Shown: positions 1-9,253 of the stretch, piece by piece
How positions within the stretch are numbered: the first letter of the stretch is position 1
Layout of the letters: the number at the start of each line of letters is the position of its first letter
From: Ignavibacteria bacterium
GTDB lineage: Bacteria; Bacteroidota; Ignavibacteria; Ignavibacteriales; Ignavibacteriaceae
NCBI GenBank assembly: GCA_030693705.1
Contig: JAUYAB010000008.1
Span: forward strand, 240,861 to 304,860
Reading direction: 5' to 3'
DNA: 64,000 bases
Notes under the pieces: generated by a model
What the model saw: only the letters and a program-made list of their open reading frames with translations
Told to the model about the DNA's origin: nothing
The model's database searches: none
Translations under genes and position numbers: made by a program

Positions 1-20
1 TAGAAAATTTGTAAAAAGTA

Positions 21-50
21 AATCTCACGTCTTGAAGATGTGAGATTTTT
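21..50. terminator. Rho-independent terminator, probably bidirectional
   Basis: A 12-bp stem (21-32 with 36-47, one G-T wobble) closes a 3-base loop. A T-run follows on the plus strand and a T-rich stretch on the minus strand. It sits just past the 3' end of the minus-strand operon ending at 89, and could also serve a plus-strand gene left of the window. Confidence 0.75.
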
Positions 51-88
51 ATTTCTATAAATGGGATTTGTTTTTTGTTTTTTGCGAT

Positions 89-1513
89 TTAGTATTCTAT
101 TTCTTGTGTTCGTTTTGAACGCGGATAACGGCTCTTTAAACCATCCACAGAAATTCCTCCGGTACCAAGAATTTTATTTCTGAACTTTACCACGGCTTGT
201 CCTCTAAAGGGAAAATCTTTTTTGATAGTTCCGCCGTCGAGATATTTTTTCAATTCCTCATTACTTGAAAGAGCGACAATGTTTTTGTGAATCTCATTCT
301 TTAAGATTTCGGCAGCCTGTGTGTGTAGAATAAAATTTCCATATTTATCGATGTTCGCAAATTTAGTTCCGATCCGCTCGAACATCATCAGGTTTTCTTC
401 ATTCCAATCTTCGTTAACAAAGAAGATGTCATTTCCTTTTTGCAGATATTTATAGCGCTCAAAAACACTTTTCTTAATTTCAAAAATGCTTGTCAAAAAA
501 TCAAGTTGCTTGTTAAGTTTTCTTGCCGGTATAAAAGTAAATGGATGTCTTTTCCTCTCAGCGGGATTATCAACGTCTATTTCATCTTCCTTTAAAATTT
601 TAACAATAAAAAATCCTTCCGAATTAACTTCCCACGGAATGATACGTTTGGCATGTTGAAGTGATTCGTCCAATTGCACTTCACGAAATTGTGTGAATGC
701 GTTGTGAGAATGAACCGGAAGGGTTATTGGTAAAAGTTTGATTGGAAATTTTTTAAGAAGTTTATCTATCACGAATTCGTTTTCTTCAACGGAAAGAGTA
801 CAAGTTGAATAAACGATTTCGCCGCCAACCTTCGCCATCTTTAACGCTGAAAGAAGTAATCGGTATTGAAGTTCGCTTAATTGTTCCGCTTTTTCCTTTG
901 TCCACCAGTTGCTTACTTCGTTTTTCTTCTGCAAAATTCCCAAGCCGCTGCAAGGCGCATCAACCAGAATTTTATCAAAGTGATTTTGAAAAAAACGGCT
1001 TAGCACTTCTCCTTTCGAATGAATTACTCCTGCGTTCACAACATTCATACGCTCAAGATTGAAGACGAGTGTTTTCAATCTATCAAGTTGAATTTCGTTT
1101 ACGAGCAGGGTTCCTTTGTTTTGCATTAATGCGGCAAGCTGTGTTGTTTTTGAGCCTGGGGCGGAACATAAATCTAACACTTTGTCGGTCGGTTGAGGGT
1201 TTAATACAATCGGCGGAATCATCGAAGATAAACTTTGAATATAATACTCGCCGATACTGTGCTCTAAAGTTTTCCCGATAAAAGTTTTATCACCAACAAC
1301 TTTTAAGGCATCTGATATTTCGGAAAGTATTACTGTTGCAATTCCATAATTTGATAATAGATCTTTTTGAACTTCATCGCGATTAGTTTTTATGCTGTTA
1401 CTGCGGAGGTAAGTCGCCGGATCGTCTTCTAAATATTTGCCGTAGTGTGTAACTGCATCACTTCCGAAAAGATCGGTGAGGTACTCAGCAATTTTATCGC
1501 TTATAGGAATCAT
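89..1513 (-). CDS. RNA (cytosine-5) methyltransferase, NOL1/NOP2/Sun (RsmB/RsmF-like)
   Basis: This 474-aa protein should methylate C5 of a cytosine in rRNA, using SAM. The SAM-binding motif I lies at about residues 113-125 (LDLCSAPGSKTT). The two family cysteines are visible: Cys188 in DAPCSG and Cys238 in YSTCT; in the family the latter attacks the base and the former releases product. The C-terminal part (about 320-474) is the extra PUA-like RNA-binding region of RsmF-type enzymes, which fits the length. It is the last gene of the uppS-bamA-ompH-lpxD operon, only 5 bp after its upstream neighbour, with a terminator downstream. The exact rRNA position cannot be read from the sequence. Confidence 0.9.
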   Translation of the reverse strand: MIPISDKIAEYLTDLFGSDAVTHYGKYLEDDPATYLRSNSIKTNRDEVQKDLLSNYGIATVILSEISDALKVVGDKTFIGKTLEHSIGEYYIQSLSSMIPPIVLNPQPTDKVLDLCSAPGSKTTQLAALMQNKGTLLVNEIQLDRLKTLVFNLERMNVVNAGVIHSKGEVLSRFFQNHFDKILVDAPCSGLGILQKKNEVSNWWTKEKAEQLSELQYRLLLSALKMAKVGGEIVYSTCTLSVEENEFVIDKLLKKFPIKLLPITLPVHSHNAFTQFREVQLDESLQHAKRIIPWEVNSEGFFIVKILKEDEIDVDNPAERKRHPFTFIPARKLNKQLDFLTSIFEIKKSVFERYKYLQKGNDIFFVNEDWNEENLMMFERIGTKFANIDKYGNFILHTQAAEILKNEIHKNIVALSSNEELKKYLDGGTIKKDFPFRGQAVVKFRNKILGTGGISVDGLKSRYPRSKRTQEIEY

Positions 1514-1518
1514 TGCGG

Positions 1519-1950
1519 TTAGTAGCGGACAAGGTTTAGGATCATCAAAATTTCATTCATCACAAACAAAGAATTCTTTTCTTCCGGAAAAGTTTTCTTG
1601 TAAAGAGAAACAATTTCTTTCATGATTGAATCAAGATATTTCTCATATTGTAAAACTGCTTGTTTTATCTCTTCTTCGCTTGATGGAATAATTATCTCCG
1701 CTGTTTTTTTTCTGCTTGCGTAAATAAGATATTTTGCTTCGCTATATGTTGACGCTTGATAAACAACTTTACGGTCGGCGGAAAGAATTTCATAACTGCC
1801 GAAAAATTCTTCTCCCATAATTAAAATTTTTGCCGGAACAGAAATGGTTTTCGTTTCACCTGAAGAAAGAAATTCATCGGGAAAGATTTTTATACCTTTC
1901 TTGTTCAAAATTTCTACTGTCTTTGTGATGAATTCTTTTTCTGTTTGCAT
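1519..1950 (-). CDS. Conserved small protein of unknown function in the lpxD operon
   Basis: I do not recognise this 143-aa protein. It is soluble, mixed alpha/beta at the N-terminus (a beta-rich stretch at about 30-70) and helical from about 85 to the end, with no signal peptide, membrane segment or obvious catalytic motif. It lies between lpxD (54 bp upstream) and the methyltransferase (5 bp downstream) on the same strand, so it is probably cotranscribed. Codon use and base composition look like its neighbours. No function should be assigned. Confidence 0.75.
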   Translation of the reverse strand: MQTEKEFITKTVEILNKKGIKIFPDEFLSSGETKTISVPAKILIMGEEFFGSYEILSADRKVVYQASTYSEAKYLIYASRKKTAEIIIPSSEEEIKQAVLQYEKYLDSIMKEIVSLYKKTFPEEKNSLFVMNEILMILNLVRY

Positions 1951-2004
1951 CAGGAAGTTAGTTTGTGAAAAGTGAAATGGAATTAAAGCGAACGATGAAA
2001 TGAT

Positions 2005-3063
2005 TTATCGTTCTAACGACTTTTTAATTTGTTCGGATAATTCAGCAACTTTATTTTCAAGTTCCTTAATGCGTTTCGCATAATCTTCTAAATTTCTAAT
2101 GTGTCCTTCTTGACGGAAAGCTTCTCTAATTTCTTTTAATGGAGCGCCGAAATAAGTTCCTGGTTTTGTAACTGATTTTGAAACGCCCGATTGCGCACCG
2201 ATCATAACTTTGTCTGCGATTTCAAGATGACCCGCAAAACCAACCTGTCCGCCGAAAACACAATACTTGCCCACCTTTGTGCTTCCGGAAATTCCGCATT
2301 GACCTGAAATTGCTGTGTGTTCGCCAACGACAACATTGTGAGCGATCTGAACGAGATTATCAATCTTTGTTCCTTGCTTAATTATGGTTGAGCCGATAGC
2401 GGCGCGGTCAACAGAGACATTGGAGCCGAGTTCAACATCATCTTCAAGAATAACATTTCCGATTTGCGGAATTTTTACATACGCGCCGTTTTCCATTGTG
2501 TAACCAAAACCATCAGAACCAATAACGGTGCCGGAATGAATAATTACTCGTTTACCGATCTTGCATTCTTCACGAACGCTTACGTTTTGAAAAAGAAGAG
2601 AATCGTCACCGACTTCAACATTTTCTAAGAGAACAGTGTTGTGAAATATTTTTACATTTTTTCCGATTTTGCAACCGGCGGAAATAACAACATTTTTCCC
2701 AAGCGCACTATTTTCTCCCACCGTTGCAGAAGGATGAACAAATGTGGTCGCGTCAATTCCTTCTAAAGGAAATTTTGGCGCAAAATAAGTGCTGATAATT
2801 TTGAAGAAAGCTTTGTTTGGATCGGGGACTTCGAGATAAATAATATCGTCGCGTGTTTTTTTGAATTCAGGTTTGATTAAAATTGCTGAGGCTTTTGTTG
2901 CGGGAAAATATTTTTCGTACTGAGATAAGTAAAGGAAGGTTAATTCACCTTCCTTCGCTTCTTCAATTTTTGCAATGCCGGAAATGAAGACCGATTGAGT
3001 GGGGTCATCGCCGACAATTTTTGCATTTGTAAGAGACGCGATATCCGCAATCGAGAGTTTCAT
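2005..3063 (-). CDS. lpxD: UDP-3-O-(3-hydroxyacyl)glucosamine N-acyltransferase LpxD
   Basis: LpxD adds the N-linked hydroxyacyl chain from acyl-ACP to UDP-3-O-acyl-glucosamine, the third step of lipid A synthesis, in the cytoplasm. The 352-aa protein has the N-terminal uridine-binding domain (1-100), a left-handed beta-helix of hexapeptide repeats (about 105-310), the catalytic histidine in QIAHNV (His242), and a C-terminal helical/coiled tail (325-350). The length is normal for the family. Its ATG overlaps the stop of the upstream ompH gene (TAATG), indicating translational coupling. It shows that this organism makes lipid A. Confidence 0.96.
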   Translation of the reverse strand: MKLSIADIASLTNAKIVGDDPTQSVFISGIAKIEEAKEGELTFLYLSQYEKYFPATKASAILIKPEFKKTRDDIIYLEVPDPNKAFFKIISTYFAPKFPLEGIDATTFVHPSATVGENSALGKNVVISAGCKIGKNVKIFHNTVLLENVEVGDDSLLFQNVSVREECKIGKRVIIHSGTVIGSDGFGYTMENGAYVKIPQIGNVILEDDVELGSNVSVDRAAIGSTIIKQGTKIDNLVQIAHNVVVGEHTAISGQCGISGSTKVGKYCVFGGQVGFAGHLEIADKVMIGAQSGVSKSVTKPGTYFGAPLKEIREAFRQEGHIRNLEDYAKRIKELENKVAELSEQIKKSLER

Positions 3064-3575
3064 TATTTCAGTTTTTCGAGAACAAGGTTTGTAATGTCAT
3101 ATTTTTCTTTGGCGAACAACATTAAAATTTGTCCGCTGCGGTCAAACACGTAATCATAATCTTCGTCAGTAGCGACTTGTTTGATAGCGGTGAATAATCT
3201 GTTCTGAACAGGTTTCATAAGTTCGTCCTGTTTCTGAAATAGCTCGCCGCTTGTACCGAATTTTTTCTCGCGGTATTCAGTGATCTTCTGTTCCATTTTC
3301 ATCAAGTCGCTTTCGGTTTCGGCGCGCGTCTGGTCAGACATGATGAGCTTGCGTTTTTCGTAATCATCAAACTTTGTTTTCCAATCGCTTTCAAGTTTTT
3401 TCAACTCGGTTTGCCATTCTTGAATTATCTGATCAAGCTGCTGGCGCGCATCCTGTGCATCGGGAAGTTTTTCCATAATCGCATCAGAATCAACATAGCC
3501 GATTTTCAACTGCGAAAATGAAACAGAGCAGATGCCGAAAAAAATGAACAGACCGAAAATTATTTTTGCTTTCAT
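3063..3575 (-). CDS. OmpH/Skp-family periplasmic chaperone (second copy)
   Basis: This 170-aa protein starts with a signal peptide (1-21, cleavage near SFSQ) followed by the OmpH start LKIGYVDSDAIM and a long charged coiled-coil (40-125) that forms the tentacles of Skp trimers. Skp holds unfolded outer-membrane proteins in the periplasm. It is the second of two tandem OmpH genes and is directly coupled to lpxD, the classic bamA-skp-lpxD arrangement. The two copies share the VDS.. and KPV motifs but differ along the coil, so this is an old duplication. Confidence 0.9.
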   Translation of the reverse strand: MKAKIIFGLFIFFGICSVSFSQLKIGYVDSDAIMEKLPDAQDARQQLDQIIQEWQTELKKLESDWKTKFDDYEKRKLIMSDQTRAETESDLMKMEQKITEYREKKFGTSGELFQKQDELMKPVQNRLFTAIKQVATDEDYDYVFDRSGQILMLFAKEKYDITNLVLEKLK

Positions 3576-3679
3576 AAAAAACCTTGTCTTAGAGTTTCGA
3601 GATTCTCACTGATAAATACAAAACAAATTCAAATTAAGAAATGGGAAAATCCATCTGAAAAGAGGGGATTATAATTCCC

Positions 3680-4213
3680 TTATTTTCCTCTTTTTAATTT
3701 GTCGAGGACTTTATAAGTAATTTCATAAGCTGAATCTGCATAGAGTAAAATTGCCGCTTGTTCTGTTTTATCAAATACGAACTGCATACCTTCTTCTTTT
3801 GCGACGGTCTCAATTGTTTTTAGAACTTTTTCTTTTACCGGTTTAAGAAGTTCTTCTTGTTTCTGATAAACTTCGCCGGTTCCTGTTGCAAATTTTGATC
3901 TTCTGAACTCTTCAACCAGTTGTTGCTGTGCAACTAATTTTTGTTGAATATCATTCTTCTGCGCTTCTTTCATTGTAGCAGCTTGCTTTTGATAATTTGC
4001 GTATGCTTCCTGGAAAGATTGTCCCATACTATCAAGTTGCGCATTCCACTTTTGAATTATTGCGTCTAAATCGCCTTGAGCTTTAATAGCTTCCGGAAGT
4101 TGTTTGAGAATGATTTCCGAATCAACAAAACCAAGTTTAATAGTAGCAGGTGTTTGCGCAAATGTGCTTGCTGCAAAGATGAATAATGCAAAGATTAAAA
4201 AATAACGTTTCAC
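3680..4213 (-). CDS. OmpH/Skp-family periplasmic chaperone (first copy)
   Basis: Product of 178 aa from a GTG start at 4213, chosen because it has an AAAGGA ribosome-binding site and begins directly with a signal peptide (KRYFLIFALFIFAAS..FAQ). Longer reading frames extend back into bamA without support. The mature protein has the OmpH opening KLGFVDSEIILKQLP, a Gln-rich coiled coil (about 45-125), and the closing MQFVFDKTEQAAILLYAD typical of the family. It lies 41 bp after bamA, whose substrates it presumably chaperones. Confidence 0.9.
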   Translation of the reverse strand: MKRYFLIFALFIFAASTFAQTPATIKLGFVDSEIILKQLPEAIKAQGDLDAIIQKWNAQLDSMGQSFQEAYANYQKQAATMKEAQKNDIQQKLVAQQQLVEEFRRSKFATGTGEVYQKQEELLKPVKEKVLKTIETVAKEEGMQFVFDKTEQAAILLYADSAYEITYKVLDKLKRGK

Positions 4214-4254
4214 TCTGTATCCTTTTTGTTTATTTGTAATTGAAAAATAACTAA

Positions 4255-6747
4255 TTAAAAACCTTTTCCGAACTGGAAGTGGAAGACCCACGAAGGATCT
4301 TTTCCATCAACAGCTTTTCTATCGAACCCGTACCCGAGATCAAAACCGATTAATCCGATCGGGTTGATCATAATTCTTGCGCCGATACCAACCGAACGGC
4401 GAAGATTAAATGCCTGCGTTGCATCAATACTTTCGAAGACGTTTCCGGCTTCAGCAAAAGTTAGCAGATAAAGAGGAATAGGTTCAAGCGCAACTGCAAA
4501 TCTTAGTTCTGCGTTGTATCGAAGCGAAACTTTTCCACCATAAACTTCACCAACTTTATTGATTGGTCCGATTGAACGGTCTTCGTATCCGCGCAACGGT
4601 GTAGTTGCAATAATCAAACCGTTTCCACCCATATAGAAATATTCAAACGGCTGGATCGGAGTTTCTTTTTTTAGCTCTTCCAAATATCCTAAATCTGCCG
4701 AAGAAAATAAAACGAATCTGCTTGTTCCGAATAATCGTTTGTACCACTCGGCTTTAAAATTAATTTTGTAGTAATCAACATCTCCCGGAAGAAATGGACC
4801 GCCCGAAATTTCAGCATCTAATCCAACCGAAGAACCGATTGAAGGGAAGATCGGGTTATCAACATTTTTTCTTGAAATGCTTGCGCCGAGTGTAAACTGT
4901 TGCGTTTTTCCTTCACGGTAATAACTGCCGCCGTTAATAACGTTGTTCGATTGATATTTGAAAGTTCCTTGAGTATAAAAATAATCATCGGGCCATTTTA
5001 ATCTTCTACCAACACGAACACTTGCACCGGACTGTCTTAAATCGTAAATGTATTGCTGGCGTGTATCGAAGAAATCAAGACCGACGAGCGTTGGAGTATC
5101 ATATAGCCACGGTTCTGTAAATCCAAGTGAAAAAGTTCTGTACAAATTTCCAACACCGAATTGCCAGTTAAAACTCAACACCTGTCCACCGCCAAGTTGA
5201 AATGGTTCCGCCATCGAAAAGTTGGTTAACGTAATACCAACCGAACCACTGAATCCATAGCTCCCGCTATAGCCCACCGAGGCATTTAAATAATCGCTTG
5301 ATTTTTCTTCAACCTTAAAAGCAACATCAACGGTGCTGTCGTTAGCGAGTTGATAATCAACGCCTTCCTGGTAAAGTTTTTCAACATTAAAAAATTGAAG
5401 ATTTGCCAACTGCTGCAAACTTCTGAACATGTATGCGCGGTTAAAATAATCACCGGGGATGGTGTACAATTCTCTGCGAACGACTTTATCTTTAGTTTTA
5501 TCGTTCCCGTAAATTTCTACTTTACCGATTTTGAACTGATTTCTTTCTGAGACTTGAATATTAATATCGATTGAATCGGCGGAAACTTTTGTTTCATCGG
5601 TTTTCATGTTGAAAGTTAAGTAACCGTTATCGAGATACAACGCCGCAACATCGGTTTGTTTTTCGTTTCCGCGGAGGTTTTGATTAAATAATTCATAATC
5701 AAAAACATCTCCTTTGTGAAAACCGAGACGCTCGTTCAAAGCATCAGCAGTATAAATTGTATTTCCCTCCCAGGTGATGTTGCGGACTTTATATTTTGGT
5801 CCTTCGTAAACATTAAGAATGATCTCAAGATTTTTTTTATCGTTTGAATAAACGAGAGAATCGCTTATAACTTCAGCGTCACGGTAACCGTTTTTCAGAT
5901 AATGTTTTTGAAGAAGTTTTTTGTCTTCTTCATATTTGTTTTTGTCAAATTTTGAGCTGCTCCAAAACTTCCACCATTTGGATTCTTCCGTTTCTTTGAA
6001 AGCTCCTTTTAGATCGCTTTCAGAAAGTTCGTTATTTCCTTTAAAAGTTATTTTGCGGACTTTCGTAACATCGTTTTCAATAATATCATATTTAAGAAGA
6101 ACGCGGTCTTTAATTTTATCGATTAAGTTTGTGTACGTTTTATCATCTTTATCAAATTCAAGATTATATTCTTCGGAGAGGTCTTTCTTGTTTCTCCAGT
6201 GAGTAATAATTTTGTCGTCTGAAGTATCTGCTTGGAAAAACTGAAAAAACTTTGGAGTGATCTGAGCGTTAAAATAGCCGTCTTCTTCATACAGCTTCAT
6301 TATTTTCAATTTTACTTTTTGTACTTCGTAAGTCTTTAAGATTTGTCCACGGATGAAATTAATTTTCTCTTCGATCTTACTTGTGCTGATTTCATCGTTC
6401 CCCTCAACCACAGCTTTTTCAATGCGCGGAAATTCTTCAACTTTTATAAGAAGGAAAGCGCCGTCGGCAAGTTCTTTTTCAATTAAAATTTCTACGTTGG
6501 AAAAAATATTTAAAGACCAGAGCTGCTTAATTGCCCCGATGGTTTGATCTCCGGGAATTTGAATTTCATCTCCAATTTTTAATCCGCTGTTTGCTACAAT
6601 TGTACGGGCATCGGCAGAAGTATTTCCTTCGACAGAAACTCCTAATATTTTGTAGGTCTTCGGCGCGGTTTGCGCTGCTAAAGAAAAAAGAAAGAGAAGT
6701 AAAAGAAAAATTACGTTTAAAAAATAATTACGGGAAAGGATCCGCAT
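4255..6747 (-). CDS. bamA: Outer-membrane protein assembly factor BamA
   Basis: BamA is the central beta-barrel of the machine that inserts outer-membrane proteins. From the ATG at 6747 the product is 830 aa, beginning with a signal peptide (MRILSRNYFL..LAAQ); a GTG 12 codons upstream would bury this and overlap uppS. Several POTRA repeats fill about residues 30-430, and the C-terminal 400 residues form the barrel, with the loop-6 RGY motif (TTPLRGYED) and a terminal aromatic beta-signal (FHFQFGKGF). It starts 1 bp after the uppS stop codon, so the two are translationally coupled. Confidence 0.95.
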   Translation of the reverse strand: MRILSRNYFLNVIFLLLLFLFSLAAQTAPKTYKILGVSVEGNTSADARTIVANSGLKIGDEIQIPGDQTIGAIKQLWSLNIFSNVEILIEKELADGAFLLIKVEEFPRIEKAVVEGNDEISTSKIEEKINFIRGQILKTYEVQKVKLKIMKLYEEDGYFNAQITPKFFQFFQADTSDDKIITHWRNKKDLSEEYNLEFDKDDKTYTNLIDKIKDRVLLKYDIIENDVTKVRKITFKGNNELSESDLKGAFKETEESKWWKFWSSSKFDKNKYEEDKKLLQKHYLKNGYRDAEVISDSLVYSNDKKNLEIILNVYEGPKYKVRNITWEGNTIYTADALNERLGFHKGDVFDYELFNQNLRGNEKQTDVAALYLDNGYLTFNMKTDETKVSADSIDINIQVSERNQFKIGKVEIYGNDKTKDKVVRRELYTIPGDYFNRAYMFRSLQQLANLQFFNVEKLYQEGVDYQLANDSTVDVAFKVEEKSSDYLNASVGYSGSYGFSGSVGITLTNFSMAEPFQLGGGQVLSFNWQFGVGNLYRTFSLGFTEPWLYDTPTLVGLDFFDTRQQYIYDLRQSGASVRVGRRLKWPDDYFYTQGTFKYQSNNVINGGSYYREGKTQQFTLGASISRKNVDNPIFPSIGSSVGLDAEISGGPFLPGDVDYYKINFKAEWYKRLFGTSRFVLFSSADLGYLEELKKETPIQPFEYFYMGGNGLIIATTPLRGYEDRSIGPINKVGEVYGGKVSLRYNAELRFAVALEPIPLYLLTFAEAGNVFESIDATQAFNLRRSVGIGARIMINPIGLIGFDLGYGFDRKAVDGKDPSWVFHFQFGKGF

Positions 6748-6748
6748 G

Positions 6749-7537
6749 CTATGTACCTGTTTCCTTTTGTTTGATTTGTTCACTTACTTTACCGAATCTC
6801 CGCTCTCTTTTTTGGAAATCCCGAATAGCTTCATATAAATTTTTTCGCTTGAATGCAGGCCAATAAGTTTCGGAAATATAAAATTCCGAATAGGCAATCT
6901 GCCATAGTAAAAAGTTGCTTACTCTAAATTCACCGCTCGTTCTTATAACCAGATCAGGATCAGGAATTTGTTTCGTGTTCAAATAAGATGAAAACCTTTC
7001 AACGTCAAGTTCGTTAATCTGTAACTTTCCGTTTTGCGCATCCCTTATCATTTCTTTAACCGATTCAAGAATTTCCCATCTTCCGCTGTAACTTAATGCA
7101 AGCACTAAATTTAAGTCATTGTTGTTTTTTGTTTTTTCAATCGCATCGTTAAGCTGCTTTTGAACATCTGTTGGCAATGCAGCCATATCGCCGATCATCA
7201 TTATCCGCACGTTGTTTTTGTGCAGGTCATCCAACTCTTTTTGCAAAGTTTTAACAAGAAGCCTCATCAAAGTTGAAACTTCATCCTTTGGTCGTTTCCA
7301 ATTTTCGGTTGAGAACGTATAAAGGGTAAGATTCTTTACACCTAATTGGACGCATGTGCGGACAATATCCCTCACAGATTCTACTCCGGCTTGATGCCCG
7401 GCGAATCTTGGGAGTCCTTTGCTCTTAGCCCATCTGCCGTTCCCGTCCATTATAATGGCAATATGTTTGGGAATGCATCCGGACTCTTTAAGTTTTTTTT
7501 GTTCGGTTTGGTCTGTATCGAGTTTTGCTTTGTTCAA
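6749..7537 (-). CDS. uppS: Isoprenyl (undecaprenyl) diphosphate synthase UppS
   Basis: This 262-aa cis-prenyltransferase makes the C55 lipid carrier for peptidoglycan and O-antigen. The hallmark HIAIIMDGNGRWA is at 25-37, with catalytic Asp31, and the C-terminal signature DLVIRTSGEFRVSNFLLWQ is intact. The N-terminus is about 20 residues longer than the minimum. It is the first gene of the uppS-bamA-ompH-ompH-lpxD operon. In the 184-bp leader a TACTTTTG (TAnnTTTG-like) -10 lies near 7593-7600 on the minus strand, but I find no TTG at the right spacing. Confidence 0.95.
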   Translation of the reverse strand: MNKAKLDTDQTEQKKLKESGCIPKHIAIIMDGNGRWAKSKGLPRFAGHQAGVESVRDIVRTCVQLGVKNLTLYTFSTENWKRPKDEVSTLMRLLVKTLQKELDDLHKNNVRIMMIGDMAALPTDVQKQLNDAIEKTKNNNDLNLVLALSYSGRWEILESVKEMIRDAQNGKLQINELDVERFSSYLNTKQIPDPDLVIRTSGEFRVSNFLLWQIAYSEFYISETYWPAFKRKNLYEAIRDFQKRERRFGKVSEQIKQKETGT

Positions 7538-7721
7538 TGTTATATTTTTTTACTACGGTAGAACTACAACCTAGAGTTGAATGAGCACAAAAGTACACCA
7601 TTCAAGAGTGTAAAAGTACGGAATTATTGCTTTTTATGAAAAGGAAAAAAGAAATGACTATTCTTTATATAAAGTAGTCCGATGGGACGCAGTAAATGAG
7701 AAGAGGGAACAATTTAGATTG

Positions 7722-8162
7722 TTAATGGATACTTTCAACGTTTTTAAGCGAGACCTTATCGTAGCTTGGACTAAAAAGATCATTTTGGACAGTCTCATAA
7801 ACCGGAACGAGGGAAATATTCTTTTTAATGGAGAGGTCTAAAGAAGAAACCAGGTCTTTTACGGTTTTATAAATTTCGTATGGAAAACTGATGAATAATA
7901 GAACATCTTTGTTTCCGGTTTTTGTTTTTCGGGATGCCAGGTAACTTATTTTTTCTAACAATTTAGAGTCTTGCAAATCTTTTTTATCGACACAAACGCC
8001 CATAGCATATTGACGGTGGAGTTTGGCGACGATATCAATCTCGTAACCATTAACGTTCGGCGGCTCGGAAAGATACGTTCCCAATTTTCGCTTAATTATC
8101 GTATAACCAAGTTTCCACAAATGGCTAACGAGCAGATCAATATTTTTTTTCCGGTTGAACAT
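7722..8162 (-). CDS. Unknown protein, possibly a degenerate PD-(D/E)XK fold, in the lexA operon
   Basis: I do not recognise a named family in this 146-aa protein. The pattern GYEIDIVAKLHRQYAMGVCVDKKDL (about 38-62) looks like the core of a PD-(D/E)XK nuclease, with an acidic residue on one strand and a following strand ending in Lys, but the Glu of ExK is replaced (VDK), so activity is doubtful. The remainder alternates strands and helices. It begins 2 bp after a WYL-like small gene, itself 12 bp after lexA, so it is probably under LexA control. Confidence 0.7.
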   Translation of the reverse strand: MFNRKKNIDLLVSHLWKLGYTIIKRKLGTYLSEPPNVNGYEIDIVAKLHRQYAMGVCVDKKDLQDSKLLEKISYLASRKTKTGNKDVLLFISFPYEIYKTVKDLVSSLDLSIKKNISLVPVYETVQNDLFSPSYDKVSLKNVESIH

Positions 8163-8164
8163 TT

Positions 8165-8422
8165 TTAATTTACATATGTTGGGAAAGGAATAATGGGAAT
8201 AACCGGTGAAAAGCGGATGTTATTCATTACTTTGATGTTTGCTATTCTTTCGTAAGAAAATTTCTCAACTTCCATTGAGCCCAGGGCTTTCCCGTAAATA
8301 AATTTCTTGCCGTTTCTATCCATGCCGATAAAATATGGGTCTATAATTATTTCCGTTAAGCCGTAGTAAAAACGGACTCTTCTTCTTTGTTTGATTGCGT
8401 TATAAAAAATTTCTGATTTCAT
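8165..8422 (-). CDS. Small stand-alone WYL-like domain protein
   Basis: This 85-aa protein has the shape of an isolated WYL-like domain: an opening RRRVRFYYG strand, IDPYFIG, and KKFIYGKALG followed by a closing strand (IANIKV). WYL domains bind ligands, often nucleic acid or nucleotides, in bacterial regulators; here there is no helix-turn-helix, so any regulation would be through a partner. It lies 12 bp after lexA and 2 bp before another small gene, in one operon. The domain call is by eye. Confidence 0.65.
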   Translation of the reverse strand: MKSEIFYNAIKQRRRVRFYYGLTEIIIDPYFIGMDRNGKKFIYGKALGSMEVEKFSYERIANIKVMNNIRFSPVIPIIPFPTYVN

Positions 8423-8434
8423 TTTCTTTCCTCG

Positions 8435-9085
8435 TTAATTATACCAGCGGATAACGCCGATAACCTTTCCTGCTATGTGAAAAACTTCTTTGTTTACTAT
8501 TTCAATCGGCTGATAATTATCATTTTCAGGCATTAATTTAATTTGATTATTTTTCTGCCAATACCGCTTTACCGTTGCTTCATCATCAATTAGAGCCACT
8601 ACAATATCATCATGTTTTGCAAAATTTTGTGCGGCAACGATCACATGATCCTTTTCCATTATTCCGGCGTTCACCATGCTGTCTCCCTTTACTTTTAGGG
8701 CGAAACAAGTATCAAAACCTTTCACCATTGCCGGATCAACAACAACATCGCCGTCGTGATTTTCAACAGCGGTAATCGGGACACCAGCGGCTACCCGGCC
8801 AATAATCGGGATTCTTTTGAAATACTTTTCAATATCACCCAGGGTCTGGGGCATTGAAATACTCTCAAAATTGGAAAGAACGGTAATTCCGCGGCTTGCA
8901 TTGCTTTCGACTAAAATGTGTCCCTTTTTTACAAGGGCATCCATATGTCTTTTTACGCCAAACGTAGAGGAGATGCCAAATTGTTTTCCTATTTGGCGAA
9001 GAGTTGGCGGGTATCCGTTTTCGTCTCGGAACTGTTCAATGAATGATAAAATTTCTTGTTGGCGATCTGTTAATTCTTTTTTCAT
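8435..9085 (-). CDS. lexA: SOS repressor LexA
   Basis: LexA represses DNA-damage genes until RecA filaments trigger its self-cleavage. The 216-aa protein has the N-terminal winged helix (1-70; LTDRQQEIL, YPPTLRQIGKQFGISS), the Ala100-Gly101 cleavage site in RVAAGVP, and the S24 catalytic pair Ser136 (GDSM) and Lys173 (EATVKRYW). All key residues are present. It heads an operon with two small genes and is preceded by a strong promoter carrying a palindrome between -35 and -10, consistent with autoregulation. Confidence 0.97.
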   Translation of the reverse strand: MKKELTDRQQEILSFIEQFRDENGYPPTLRQIGKQFGISSTFGVKRHMDALVKKGHILVESNASRGITVLSNFESISMPQTLGDIEKYFKRIPIIGRVAAGVPITAVENHDGDVVVDPAMVKGFDTCFALKVKGDSMVNAGIMEKDHVIVAAQNFAKHDDIVVALIDDEATVKRYWQKNNQIKLMPENDNYQPIEIVNKEVFHIAGKVIGVIRWYN

Positions 9086-9087
9086 AA

Positions 9088-9138
9088 TAGTGTTTATTTG
9101 TTCACTACAAATATAGTGCTCATAAGAGCACTTGTCAA
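9088..9138 (-). promoter_or_regulatory. lexA promoter with two candidate SOS operators
   Basis: On the minus strand: -35 TTGACA (9133-9138), exactly 17 bp, then -10 TATATT (9110-9115), followed by TG so that it also reads TTG-N20-TATATTTG. The spacer is filled by the palindrome GTGCTCttatGAGCAC (9116-9131). A second inverted repeat, TAGTG-N10-CACTA (9088-9107), covers the presumed start of transcription. Both are well placed for a repressor; the assignment to LexA is inference from position. Confidence 0.75.
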
Positions 9139-9253
9139 GTGAAATTTTTGTCTGTCGTTATAATCGAAGAAATTTCGGCTTTCTTTAGGTGTGCGAACCA
9201 AACAGTAAATGAATTGCTATGTTAGCTGGATAAAATTGAAGTGGAAAGATTAG

